Below are positions 1 through 9,766 of a DNA stretch of 64,000 nucleotides, one piece after another. The notes below the pieces were generated by a model that did not search any database, was not told the origin of the DNA, and saw nothing but the letters and a program-made list of their open reading frames with translations. The translations under genes were made by a program, and so were the position numbers. The first letter of the stretch is position 1. Each line of letters starts with the position of its first letter. The stretch is taken from NCBI GenBank assembly GCA_002239045.1, contig MPNN01000004.1, positions 186,001 to 250,000 on the forward strand. The letters run 5' to 3'. The DNA is from SAR202 cluster bacterium bin127. GTDB lineage: Bacteria; Chloroflexota; Dehalococcoidia; Lucifugimonadales; Lucifugimonadaceae.

Positions 1-1700
1 TCGGAGAAGCAATTCAACAACGCGCCCATGAAGCCTTGGAACTGTAGCGCTTCCTCGGGACTGGCGTCTGGTCGACCGCCGAGGTATATCTGGGCGAAGT
101 CGGTCGCCTCGAACAGATCTGCAATGCACTGTTCGCTCTCGTTCAAGACACCTGAACTGCCGACTTGGTCGGCGAGAGAACATGCCATCATTCCGGCGAA
201 ATACTCACCTGCTACGGCGATGGTTTCAGGGGCCGCGTCTGGACGTTCTCCAGCGATCACGGCCTTGACGTCGGATTCGGCGATTAGATCTTTGATGCAG
301 GTTACGCCAGCATCGGACAGTTGATCGCCGAGTGCGCCCAAAGTGGTCGATTCGAACATCGCCCTCACTGTATCGGCTTCGAGACAACCGAAGAGCGAGT
401 CTTCCCATTCACTCGGTTCGCCTGCCGCGGCGACGCGCTGTCCGAGGACGAACGCCATTTGCTCTTCGCCAAGTTCGTTTCGGATACATTGTTGCTCCGT
501 TTCGTTGAACTTGTCGAAGACCGTCCGCCAAAGCGTTGCCCCGGTGATCTGGAATTGAGGTCCAGTTGCAGCTTCGGACATCGGTAGCTCCGGTGTCGCC
601 GTTGGCGATACCGCGGTCGGTGCGGACGATGATTCAACGCCTTCTGCGTCGAAAATCGAAACCAGAACCGGCTCCAACTCGTCTTGAGGCACGAAGTTTT
701 CGAATCGGCCGATGACTTTCCCATCGCCGCCCATTACGAATGTCCATTCTTGCGAGACGAGTCCCCATTCGGACAGGAGCGGTGTCGGCATGGCACGAGA
801 GAGATCGCCCTGGATCTCCTGCGGGTTGGTGAAGAGATCGATATGGACGTAGTTGGCTTGCCCGGGGTACGATCGGCTCAGGTTGCTCAACACTTCAACT
901 TGTGGTCCGCATACTGCGTTTGTGCAGAATGCCGGGCTGGCGAACACGATGACCGTCGGCTTGCCATTTTGGAGTGCGTCCGCCACGGAGATCTGGTAGA
1001 GACTTTCATCGCGACTCGATCCGGTGGTCAATTCGGAGACGTGATACACGTCGTCGAGGGTTCGCGAAACGCTCAGTGGCGGGACTTCGCCGACGTCCAC
1101 CGACATGGTTCGTTCGTGGACCTCGGTGATGATTTCAACGGTTGCGACGCTGCCGTCCGGACGGGGTACGCTGGCCTCGACTCCCCAAGTCCCGATTTCG
1201 TCGAAGGTCAACTCAGTCACGTGGATACCTCGCGTGCCGTATGGGAACGGGAAGTAACGAGCGCGGGAGGTTTCGATTGGGCCTTCGCGGTTGTCCAGTG
1301 AATCTTCACCGTCGGGATAGCGGTAGGACGAGACCTGCACTACCGGGAAAGCGACGATGCCAGATTTGTCGGTCAGCACCATCGCGAATCGGCGCGTTCC
1401 GGGGCCCAAGTCGGGCGTTGCCAAGATTGCGTCGACCTCTTCATCGTCGGTACGGACAATCCACTCTTGCTCCGGTTCCTGCAACCCGCCGGTCGGTTCG
1501 GCCTGGGTGACCGGGGTTGATGACGGAACGCTTGCGACGGTCGGTGGCGCTGTGGGTACGGCGGTCGGCTCGGTGGTGACAGTTGGGTCGGCGCTCGAAC
1601 ACGCAGAAACGAGCGCAATCAATGCGAGCGCGAAGGCCGGCCACAGTAATTTGTGGCCGACCAGGTACCGGTTTGATTGGACGATGGAGGACCGATGCAT
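1..1700 (-). CDS. Thioredoxin-fold (SCO/TlpA-like) lipoprotein; 3' end runs off the left edge
   Basis: Not in the ORF track because it leaves the window. Reading minus from ATG at 1700: MHRSSIVQSNRYLVGHKLLWPAFALALIALVSACSSADPTVTTEPTAVPT... with lipobox LVSAC and a redoxin-like stretch (GKPTVIVFASPAFCTNAVCGPQVEVL). The ATG overlaps the stop of the upstream gene (TGATG). Confidence 0.8.
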   Translation of the reverse strand, partial: MHRSSIVQSNRYLVGHKLLWPAFALALIALVSACSSADPTVTTEPTAVPTAPPTVASVPSSTPVTQAEPTGGLQEPEQEWIVRTDDEEVDAILATPDLGPGTRRFAMVLTDKSGIVAFPVVQVSSYRYPDGEDSLDNREGPIETSRARYFPFPYGTRGIHVTELTFDEIGTWGVEASVPRPDGSVATVEIITEVHERTMSVDVGEVPPLSVSRTLDDVYHVSELTTGSSRDESLYQISVADALQNGKPTVIVFASPAFCTNAVCGPQVEVLSNLSRSYPGQANYVHIDLFTNPQEIQGDLSRAMPTPLLSEWGLVSQEWTFVMGGDGKVIGRFENFVPQDELEPVLVSIFDAEGVESSSAPTAVSPTATPELPMSEAATGPQFQITGATLWRTVFDKFNETEQQCIRNELGEEQMAFVLGQRVAAAGEPSEWEDSLFGCLEADTVRAMFESTTLGALGDQLSDAGVTCIKDLIAESDVKAVIAGERPDAAPETIAVAGEYFAGMMACSLADQVGSSGVLNESEQCIADLFEATDFAQIYLGGRPDASPEEALQFQGFMGALLNCFS

Positions 1701-2995
1701 CAGAATCCGCCCTCATAGATGCCGAAGGTGAAGGCAAAGATGGCGAAGTTCGATGAATCGCTGCTCAGCTTCAGGATGTGGGAGCCGTACTCCGGTGTCT
1801 CCACGATCTTGTACATTCGCCCTCCCGACACATCGAAGTAAGACCGTCCCTCTTCATCGAACTGGATGTCGACGCCAGCTTGAACCTCGGAGAGCGGTTG
1901 ATCATCGATCTCAACGTAGACCTTGAAATCACCGGGTTCGGGCGGGTCGATAACAACGTTTGCGCTACGCCCTTCGAATCGGAATGCAAGGTAGTCACTT
2001 AGGTCGTCGGTTTCGCGGGCGTGGACGATCGCCTCGCGTTCGTTACGCCACAGGCCACTCACGACCCATTTCTGCGACGGGTAGTTGCTGTTCTCGGCGT
2101 ACCGGTCCACGTATTCGATCTCGACATCGGGTTTGACGTAGTATTCGTCTTGGGCGGCGTACAGGCCGTAGACGCTGTAGTTTCGTTCGTAACCGCCGTA
2201 GAGCTCGCGGGTCACCGTTCGTGCGGTTGAGTCTCGTTGAGTGTTCTCGACGTCGCCGATCGGGATCGCGCTCACATCGTAACCGGCGGCCTCCAAGACC
2301 TTGCGAATCTCAAGTTCGGTTTCTCGGTAGGCGCCCTCGCCGAAATGCTCGTAGTGGATCTCGCCGTCGATGCCGACGAGGTATTTGGCAGGCCAATAGC
2401 GATTGTTAAATGACCGCCACGTCTTCATATCGTTGTCGAGAGCGACGGGCCACTCGATACCTTCTTCGTCGACCGATCGCTGCACGTTCTCAAGCTCTTT
2501 TTCGAAGTCGAATTCTGGAGCGTGCACGCCCAAGATAACGAGACCGTTGTCCGAGTATTTCTCCTGCCATTCGCGCAGGAACGGCAAGGTCCGGAGGCAG
2601 TTGACGCACGTGTAGGTCCAGAAATCGACCAATACAACTTTGCCCTGCCCGGTCAACTCGGCGATCGTCGTTGGTTCGCTGTTGATCCATGCATCGATGC
2701 CGCGGACGTCTTTGTCGAATAGCGGAGGGGGTTCCGTTCTGGCAACGGGCGCCGCGGTGGGCTCTTCTGTCGGTTCCGGTGGCGTTTCGGTGGGCGGAAC
2801 CGGGGTCGGTTCGACTACCGGCACACTTGTTGGCGTATCGGCGATCTCCGGTTCATCGCTGCCGCATGCGCCCCAAACCAACACCGTGGCGAGGGATAGG
2901 ACGACAATTCCAATCAAGATGGGACGAAACTCCAGTCCCAAGATCCTCTTCCCCATAAAACTCATCTTTTCAATCCACCCTTTCGTGCTCCGCAT
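1700..2995 (-). CDS. Thiol-disulfide oxidoreductase lipoprotein (TlpA/DipZ-like)
   Basis: N-terminal lipobox-like VLVWGACGSDE, Pro/Thr-rich linker, thioredoxin motif WTYTCVNCLRTLPFLREW (CxxC), DipZ-like C-terminal domain. Confidence 0.85.
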   Translation of the reverse strand: MRSTKGWIEKMSFMGKRILGLEFRPILIGIVVLSLATVLVWGACGSDEPEIADTPTSVPVVEPTPVPPTETPPEPTEEPTAAPVARTEPPPLFDKDVRGIDAWINSEPTTIAELTGQGKVVLVDFWTYTCVNCLRTLPFLREWQEKYSDNGLVILGVHAPEFDFEKELENVQRSVDEEGIEWPVALDNDMKTWRSFNNRYWPAKYLVGIDGEIHYEHFGEGAYRETELEIRKVLEAAGYDVSAIPIGDVENTQRDSTARTVTRELYGGYERNYSVYGLYAAQDEYYVKPDVEIEYVDRYAENSNYPSQKWVVSGLWRNEREAIVHARETDDLSDYLAFRFEGRSANVVIDPPEPGDFKVYVEIDDQPLSEVQAGVDIQFDEEGRSYFDVSGGRMYKIVETPEYGSHILKLSSDSSNFAIFAFTFGIYEGGF

Positions 2996-3096
2996 CTTTC
3001 ACCAGAGCTTCAGTCCAGTCCGCGCGCTTATAGCCGGACCATCGTTGTTGACATATAGCAATACGACGCAGCCAGTCTCTCGGTGCTATTTCGGAG

Positions 3097-3963
3097 CTAA
3101 GTCTCGTCCTCAATCGGTACGTTGTCGTTATTGCCCCACTCCCGCCACGAAGCATCGTAGTTGCGAACGTTTGCCGCACCCACAAGCTTCAGCACCCAAT
3201 ACGCCTGCGCGGCTCTGATCCCGCCCTGGCAATAGGTGATGACGTTGTTTTCGGTCGATACGCCGCGATCGGTCAACAGAGCGCGGATTTCATCCGCAGT
3301 CTTCAGAGTTGGAACGTCCCCGCCGGTGTGGAAATTGACCCACTCAAGGTGCACTGCCCCGGGCATATGCCCGCCGCGCTTGCCGCCGCGCTTGTTCGTG
3401 CCTTCCCACTCAGCGTCGGTCCTGACGTCGAGCAAAGTCGAGTTTTCGGCTCCAATGGCATCGAGAACATCGTCGATCCCGGCATACATTGAGGGATCCG
3501 GTTCACGCGCCGTGAAACTCGCGGATACGTTCGCATCCGCGGCGACTCCGTCGACGCTCGTTGCTCGTCCTTCGGATTCCCATTTCTGAAATCCACCGTC
3601 GAGCATCTTGACGTTGGTGTGTCGGTAGTAATGCAGCGCCCACATCAGGCGCAGCGCGTAAAGCCCGCCGGTCCGGTCGTAGGCAACCACGAGCGAATCG
3701 TCGCCGATGCCGAGTGATTCCATCGTTTTTGCGAACTGCTCGGGTCCTTGGATGTGCGTGCGATCATCGAGAGAGGTCTTGTAGTAGTTGTCGGGGGGAT
3801 TGGACGCACCCGATATGTGCCCCGCAGCGAATTCGATGGGATCGTCGGTGTCGACCACAACGACGTTCGAATCGTTGATGTGTTCGGCAAGCCAATCGGT
3901 GGTTACCAATATGCTCGCGTCTACATATCCGCGTTTATGGGGGGGAAGAATCTCGTCAGCCAT
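3097..3963 (-). CDS. Thiosulfate/3-mercaptopyruvate sulfurtransferase (tandem rhodanese)
   Basis: Two rhodanese-like domains; active-site loop YCQGGIRAAQAYWVLKLVG. Confidence 0.88.
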   Translation of the reverse strand: MADEILPPHKRGYVDASILVTTDWLAEHINDSNVVVVDTDDPIEFAAGHISGASNPPDNYYKTSLDDRTHIQGPEQFAKTMESLGIGDDSLVVAYDRTGGLYALRLMWALHYYRHTNVKMLDGGFQKWESEGRATSVDGVAADANVSASFTAREPDPSMYAGIDDVLDAIGAENSTLLDVRTDAEWEGTNKRGGKRGGHMPGAVHLEWVNFHTGGDVPTLKTADEIRALLTDRGVSTENNVITYCQGGIRAAQAYWVLKLVGAANVRNYDASWREWGNNDNVPIEDET

Positions 3964-4099
3964 GATCAATTTCCGCCAGTGATTAACGTTCGCTTTGATT
4001 GTACCGCCAAGGTTGCGCAGCTTGTGCCATTGGCGTGGATGTGTCGGCTAATGGATAATGAAAAGTTAGTCGTATTGATCGATCTGAGATTCACCCGCG

Positions 4100-5326
4100 T
4101 TGAACTTCGTACTTACAGGCGTTAGCCATAAAAACGCGCCGTTGCGCATCCTGGAACGGGTTGCGATTTCCGAAGACGAACTGCCGTCACGCATAGAAGA
4201 ACTCTCCTCTCGGTTGAATCGAGAGGATTCGGCGACGATTCTCTCGACCTGCAATCGGACCGAGATATACGCGGTCACCAACAACGCGGGTTCCACGATC
4301 GAGGAGATGGTCACTTACCTCTCCCTGCTCGGTTCGCGCAACCGATCAGCCACATCCTCCCCAGACAATTCGGATGTGTCACCGTTTGTATACGCCAAAA
4401 CCGGTTACAACGCCGTTCATCATTTGTTTCGCGTCGTCACTGGTCTCGATTCTCTGGTGCAAGGGGACCACCAAGTCGCCGGACAAGTGTCGCGTTCCTT
4501 TCAAGCATTGTCCGGGGTGAGCAAACCCGCCGATCCCGCTCTGTCGAGAATGTTTCACGTTGGGTTCCGGACCGGGCGCCAAGCCCGCAAGGAATCGGGT
4601 ATCGGTTGGTCTCAAGTCTCGGTACCGTCGTTTGGCGTCAAGCTTCTCGAAAGCGAGATCGGCGATCTGGCAGGCAAATCGGCGCTGTTGGTAGGTGCTG
4701 GCGAGACCGGCCGCATCACCGCTATGTCGTTGACGCGGGCGGGCATCACAAATATGCGCATCGCAAGCCGTTCGCGCGCTCGTTCGGAAGGTCTGGCCCA
4801 TGACATGGGCGCGGTCTCTGTCGAACTCGAGAATGTGCCTCAAGAGATTTCAGAAGTCGATATCGTCATCACCTGCACCGGAGCCAGCCAGAACGTAATC
4901 CTCAAATCCGACGTAGAGGACGGCATACGCGCCCGTTCGACCAATCTCCACATCTTGGATCTGGGCCTTCCTCGGGACGTTGACCCGGCTGTTGCGGAAC
5001 TGCCCGGAGTTCGGCTCTACACACTCTCGGACTTGGAAAAGCTGCAAACGGAACACCAGAAGTCGATCGCGACCGCGAGTGAAAAAGCGGAAGTCATCGT
5101 TGCCGATGCCGCCGCCGAGTTCATCGACGACATCGAACTCCAACCGCTCCTTCGCAATCTCGGCGAAAGCGCCGAGAGGATTCGCGCCAGCGAGTTGCAG
5201 AGAACGTTGTCCAAGATCGAGTCGGTAGACGATGCCACCCGCGACGCCCTCGATGCGATGACCCGCTCGATGGTCAAACGCATCCTCGCCGATCCGATAG
5301 CGATGATCAAGCGGCGGAAGCGCTGA
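4100..5326 (+). CDS. hemA: Glutamyl-tRNA reductase
   Basis: TGVSHKNAPLRILERVAIS..., ILSTCNRTEIYAV, VVTGLDSLVQGDHQV; TTG start. Confidence 0.95.
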   Translation: MNFVLTGVSHKNAPLRILERVAISEDELPSRIEELSSRLNREDSATILSTCNRTEIYAVTNNAGSTIEEMVTYLSLLGSRNRSATSSPDNSDVSPFVYAKTGYNAVHHLFRVVTGLDSLVQGDHQVAGQVSRSFQALSGVSKPADPALSRMFHVGFRTGRQARKESGIGWSQVSVPSFGVKLLESEIGDLAGKSALLVGAGETGRITAMSLTRAGITNMRIASRSRARSEGLAHDMGAVSVELENVPQEISEVDIVITCTGASQNVILKSDVEDGIRARSTNLHILDLGLPRDVDPAVAELPGVRLYTLSDLEKLQTEHQKSIATASEKAEVIVADAAAEFIDDIELQPLLRNLGESAERIRASELQRTLSKIESVDDATRDALDAMTRSMVKRILADPIAMIKRRKR

Positions 5327-5460
5327 TTCGCTCTTCACCCCAATCGATTCGAACCCCGTCCCCGGAGTAACTTAGTCCGGACAAAGCCCGGTCGCGGGTA
5401 ACGCGTCAAGAACGTAGCGACGGTTTGCAAATCCCGCATGCGCTACTATGGATTGTTGGC

Positions 5461-6735
5461 ATGCAAACTACCAATTCCCAACGTCTCTACGAAGCCGCCT
5501 CCGAGATAATCCCCGGCGGTGTAAACAGCCCGGCTAGGGCGTGGGGCTCCGTCGGAGGTGATCCGCTATTCTTCACCTCCGGCACTGGCTCCAAAATCAC
5601 CGACGTCGATGGCAATACCTATATCGACTATGTCTGCTCGTGGGGTCCGTTGATACTCGGACATTCCCACCCGGCGGTGGTGGAGGCAGCACAGGCGGCT
5701 ACGCGATCGGGGGCCTCATTTGGCGCGCCGACGGAGTATGAGGTTGAAGCGGCAGGGTTGGTCGTCGGCGCGGTGCCGTCGATCGAGATGGTGCGATTCG
5801 TCAACTCTGGCACCGAAGCTTCGATGTCTGCCATGCGGTTGGCGAGGGCCGCAACCGACCGCGACATGATCCTCAAGTTCGACGGTGGGTACCACGGGCA
5901 CGACGATGCGTTGCTGGTCCGCGCCGGATCCGGCTTGGCTTCCCAAGGAATCGCCGACTCAGCCGGGGTTAATTCGAAACTCGCGGCCGATACCTTGGTC
6001 GCTCCGTACAACGACCTCGCCGCGGTCGAGAAAATCTTCGCCGCTTATCGGGAACGCCTCGCTTGCGTAATCATCGAACCAATCGGCGGCAACATGGGCG
6101 TCGTTCCCGCCGACCGCGACTTTCTACAAGGACTGCGACGGATCACCCGCGATGATGGTTGTCTGTTGATTTTCGATGAAGTGATTTCTGGCTTCCGAGC
6201 CGCGTACGGCGGCGCGCAGGAAGTCTACGGTATCGAACCAGACATCACCTGCCTCGGCAAGACGATTGGTGGTGGTTTTCCGGTGGGGGCGTATGGCGGC
6301 AGCAAGGAGCTGATGTCGCACGTTGCGCCGCTCGGGGCGATGTACCAGGCCGGCACTCTGTCCGGCAATCCCGTCGCAATGGCCGCGGGTGCGGCGACGA
6401 TGCGGGAGTTGGCCAAGCCGGGTGTCTACGAAGAGTTGGCTCGTAAGACCGAACGATTGGCTGATGGTCTGCGCGGTGTCTTCGCAGAGTTGGAGGTGCC
6501 GTTCACTATCAACCAAGTTTGCGGGATGTTGACTGTTTTCTTCGGCGTTGAGGAGGTAACCGACATGGACAGCGCATCCAAGAACGATCGCGAGATGTTC
6601 AGTCGCTTCTTCCACTCGATGTTGGAGAACGGTGTCTATCTGCCGCCGTCACCATTCGAGGCCTGGTTCGTGTCGCTGGCGCACGGCGACGAGGATATTG
6701 ACGCTACGGTCGAAGCGGCACGGCGGAGTTTATAG
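5461..6735 (+). CDS. hemL: Glutamate-1-semialdehyde 2,1-aminomutase
   Basis: IIPGGVNSPARAW..., FDEVISGFR, CLGKTIGGGFPVGAYGG (PLP lysine). ATG at 5461 preferred over the TTG at 5425. Confidence 0.95.
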   Translation: MQTTNSQRLYEAASEIIPGGVNSPARAWGSVGGDPLFFTSGTGSKITDVDGNTYIDYVCSWGPLILGHSHPAVVEAAQAATRSGASFGAPTEYEVEAAGLVVGAVPSIEMVRFVNSGTEASMSAMRLARAATDRDMILKFDGGYHGHDDALLVRAGSGLASQGIADSAGVNSKLAADTLVAPYNDLAAVEKIFAAYRERLACVIIEPIGGNMGVVPADRDFLQGLRRITRDDGCLLIFDEVISGFRAAYGGAQEVYGIEPDITCLGKTIGGGFPVGAYGGSKELMSHVAPLGAMYQAGTLSGNPVAMAAGAATMRELAKPGVYEELARKTERLADGLRGVFAELEVPFTINQVCGMLTVFFGVEEVTDMDSASKNDREMFSRFFHSMLENGVYLPPSPFEAWFVSLAHGDEDIDATVEAARRSL

Positions 6736-6743
6736 GTTCGCGG

Positions 6744-8078
6744 CTATCCCCGGTACCCGTTGATCGCTTCGTACATCGTCGCGGCGCCGAAGTTTAGCGC
6801 GTCGATGGGAATGCGCTCGTCTGGGCCGTGGAACATCGCCATGAAATCGAGATCGGACGGCAAGCGCATAGGCGTGAAGCCGTAGGTCTCGATGCCGAGT
6901 TCGTGGAACCACTTTGCGTCGGTGCCGCCGGCAACCATGTACGGTATCGCCTTGGAGCCTGGGTCGGCGGATTCCAGCAGGTTGGCGAGGTACGGCAGCA
7001 ACGTCATGTCTACGGTCGGCGGGCCGTCTTCGTAACGCTCGACCTGTATCTCGGCATTCTCTCCGACGATGGACATCACCTGACGCACAATGTCGGACTG
7101 TGTCGATCCCGGCAAAAGCCGGCAATCGAGAAGCATCTGGACTTCAGAGGGCACGGCATTTTCTTGTCGACCACCTTCGATGATGGTCGGGTTGATCGTG
7201 TCTCTGAACATGGGCTCGAGCATCCTCCCGATCTCCTCGCCCATCATGGCGAGGGCCATGCCAGTAGTGTTTGGCCTCATCGCCATCCGCAACGCCAGAC
7301 CGTCAGTCATTGACAACTCTTCGCCCATCGCAACGAGCATGGCGCGGGTGGCTTCGACGATTCGGAACGGCGGGTGACGATTCTCCATGCGACGGAGCGC
7401 GCGCGCGGCGCGGCTCATGGCGGTGTCACGATGGATTTGTGACCCGTGTCCACCTTGACCGAGGAAGGTTACGCGGATACGGCAGATGTGCTTCTCGGCG
7501 ACCATGATCGGGTAGAAGCGATGCCCGCGCACGTGCACCGTGAATCCACCCAGTTCACCAAAGGCGTGTTTCACACCATCGAATAGGTGTGGATGTTCTC
7601 GCACCAGAAATGCGGCGCCCTGTTGTCCGCCCAGCTCCTCGTCGGCTAACGCCGCGAAAATGATGTCGCCCGGCGGCGGGTTCTCTGAATATCGGGCTCG
7701 CAGGAGGGCGTGAAGCATCATCGTCAATCCGCCCTTCATGTCGACCGCGCCCCGGCCCCAGATACAACCCCCAGCGATCTCAGCGGCGAAGGGATCGTGG
7801 CTCCACCGCTGACCGTGCACACCGACGACGTCGATGTGTCCTTGCAGCAGGAGCGGCGGCGCTTCGCCACGACCGGGAACGCGGGCGACTACATTGGCCC
7901 GCTCCGGCAACCCTGGCGGGTGCAGCATCTGATTTTCGATCTGATGCTCGTCGAGGAGCGCCTTTAACCAGAGAGCGCACTCAAGCTCTTGACCGGGAGG
8001 ATTTGAGGTGTTGAACCGGATTAGGCGTTGCGCCAGTTCAACCGCCGTTGGCACCGAGTGCGTATCGTTTTCGGACAT
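6744..8078 (-). CDS. M20-family peptidase (ArgE/DapE-like)
   Basis: LLLQGHIDVVGVHGQRWSHDPFAAEI...GRGAVDMKGG metal-ligand motifs; ADEELGGQ. Confidence 0.88.
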   Translation of the reverse strand: MSENDTHSVPTAVELAQRLIRFNTSNPPGQELECALWLKALLDEHQIENQMLHPPGLPERANVVARVPGRGEAPPLLLQGHIDVVGVHGQRWSHDPFAAEIAGGCIWGRGAVDMKGGLTMMLHALLRARYSENPPPGDIIFAALADEELGGQQGAAFLVREHPHLFDGVKHAFGELGGFTVHVRGHRFYPIMVAEKHICRIRVTFLGQGGHGSQIHRDTAMSRAARALRRMENRHPPFRIVEATRAMLVAMGEELSMTDGLALRMAMRPNTTGMALAMMGEEIGRMLEPMFRDTINPTIIEGGRQENAVPSEVQMLLDCRLLPGSTQSDIVRQVMSIVGENAEIQVERYEDGPPTVDMTLLPYLANLLESADPGSKAIPYMVAGGTDAKWFHELGIETYGFTPMRLPSDLDFMAMFHGPDERIPIDALNFGAATMYEAINGYRG

Positions 8079-8155
8079 CCCTGTTTCGTACATTCAGATT
8101 TAGGACGAAGCTAACTCGGGCCACTCTGTTGTGGAAAGCCCAAATTGGAACCGTC

Positions 8156-9256
8156 CTACGGCAGCTGCAGGTTCAGCTCCAACTCGGCATTGATCGAGTC
8201 GAACCATTCCAGCACCTCTGGGTGATATGGGATGCCGTTCGTGGTGCGGTCGGCGCGTTCTTCGCTCTCGATCTGTCCCGGGTAGATGACGCGGTCGTGT
8301 CCCGGTGCCGGAGGCGTCGCAGCCAATCCGCCTAAGAAAGCGTCCATGTCGTCGAGGAATTTGTCGAGGTCGGTGAAGGCGTCGATGCGGTACGCGGAGA
8401 AGAAGTGTCCACCACTCTCAGTGATGAATCCGGGACCATTCCCGGACAGGGTGCTCGTCATGATGTCGACGATGCATGAAAGCGCGTAGCCTTTGTGCGA
8501 GCCGTTTTCGCGGGTGCCGCCGAATGGCAACATGTACCAGTGCCGTCGCTCGCCTCGGATGTCCTCCTCTGGCACCGGCTCTTCCTCCATGATCGGGGAA
8601 CCGTCCTCGCGTGCCAACCAACCGGGCAGAATCGGTGCGTCCATCCGCTGCAGAAGCCTTATCTTATTGCCGGCGACCTGCGTGGTTGCGGCGTCGAAGA
8701 TGAAATACGGCTCATTGCGCGCCGGCACCGCCCAAGCAAGCGGGTTGGTGCCGAACCGCGGTTCCGCGCCAAAGGTGGGGAGCATCGCGAACCCACCACC
8801 GCCAGTCATACAGACGCCGATCATGTCGTGGTCGATCGCTCTGACGGCGTGATAACCGGCTGCGCCGAGGTGACCGGAGTTCATCAGCGTCGCCGCGGCC
8901 ATCCCATGCTCTTTCGCCTTTTCGACGACGATGTCCATGACTCGAGGCGCTTGGTGCAGGCCGAGGCCGCCATCACCGTCGAACGAGGCGGTGACGCTGC
9001 TCTCCCGCAGGATCCTCATCTCGGGATTGGGGTTGATGTTGCCGGCTTGGTAGCCCTGAACGTACATGCGGAGCATGTTGGATACGCCGTGGGTGTCGAC
9101 ACCGTTCAGGTCCGCGTACATGAGGACATCTGTCGACAGCTCCGCATCCGATGCGGACAATCCCATCTTTAGGAATACCGCATTCGTCGCTTCCCGCATC
9201 CGGTCGGGCATGACCCGGACCGCTTCATCTTCAGGCACATGAAAACGTTCAAGCAT
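8156..9256 (-). CDS. Malate/L-lactate dehydrogenase family (Ldh_2) oxidoreductase
   Basis: Family pattern: DLNGVDTHGVSNMLRMYV, NSGHLGAAGYHAVRA, FGTNPLAWAVP. Confidence 0.87.
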   Translation of the reverse strand: MLERFHVPEDEAVRVMPDRMREATNAVFLKMGLSASDAELSTDVLMYADLNGVDTHGVSNMLRMYVQGYQAGNINPNPEMRILRESSVTASFDGDGGLGLHQAPRVMDIVVEKAKEHGMAAATLMNSGHLGAAGYHAVRAIDHDMIGVCMTGGGGFAMLPTFGAEPRFGTNPLAWAVPARNEPYFIFDAATTQVAGNKIRLLQRMDAPILPGWLAREDGSPIMEEEPVPEEDIRGERRHWYMLPFGGTRENGSHKGYALSCIVDIMTSTLSGNGPGFITESGGHFFSAYRIDAFTDLDKFLDDMDAFLGGLAATPPAPGHDRVIYPGQIESEERADRTTNGIPYHPEVLEWFDSINAELELNLQLP

Positions 9257-9462
9257 GGTTCTGCATCACCTAGGCATTTGCATTCGTCGCATTGTTCGCT
9301 GACGTAGTTCAGTCGTGCATTTGTCAGCGATTGAAGCAATGCTATACCATCCGCCAAAAGTTCCCGTTGAGTTGCCGCGTGATGTCGGATTGTGCTGAAT
9401 GGGCCTCGCTAGAATGAATGCCAGTGCATCGCAAGGCGGGATGAGAATCGGGTTCCCATGAC

Positions 9463-9507
9463 CAAGTTCGGGGTGCTTAAGGAGGCTAAGAAAGCACCCC
9501 GACCTTG
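9463..9507. repeat. Long imperfect inverted repeat (16-bp arms, one mismatch, 13-nt loop)
   Basis: caagttcggggtgctt (9463-9478) / aagcaccccgaccttg (9492-9507); in the 9257-9766 intergenic region. Confidence 0.75.
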
Positions 9508-9766
9508 TGCTCGAATTGTGTTCGGTTAAAACAGAACACGTTTCGGCGGTTTCGACGGCATTTTGTTGGGCGCGCCGTGCCGAATGGGCACCCGGCCGTC
9601 GACATATTGTGGGATTCGTCTGATTTGACCGACTTTTTGGAATGGTCAACTGTGTTTATGATTATATTCTCACACGCTTTTCACGTTCTCGCCCGACGTA
9701 TTGGCTCGATCCCTTCGAGGATCAGACAATTGCCCGACCGTTGAGATTTGAGCGGCCATCTTTGGG

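Noticed and set aside
684-1301. 205-aa plus-strand ORF
   Set aside because: Antisense of the minus-strand lipoprotein running off the left edge; no recognisable motifs.
5335-5400. gattcgaacc stretch resembling a tRNA T-arm on the minus strand
   Set aside because: No flanking 5-bp T-stem, anticodon arm or acceptor pairing could be assembled.
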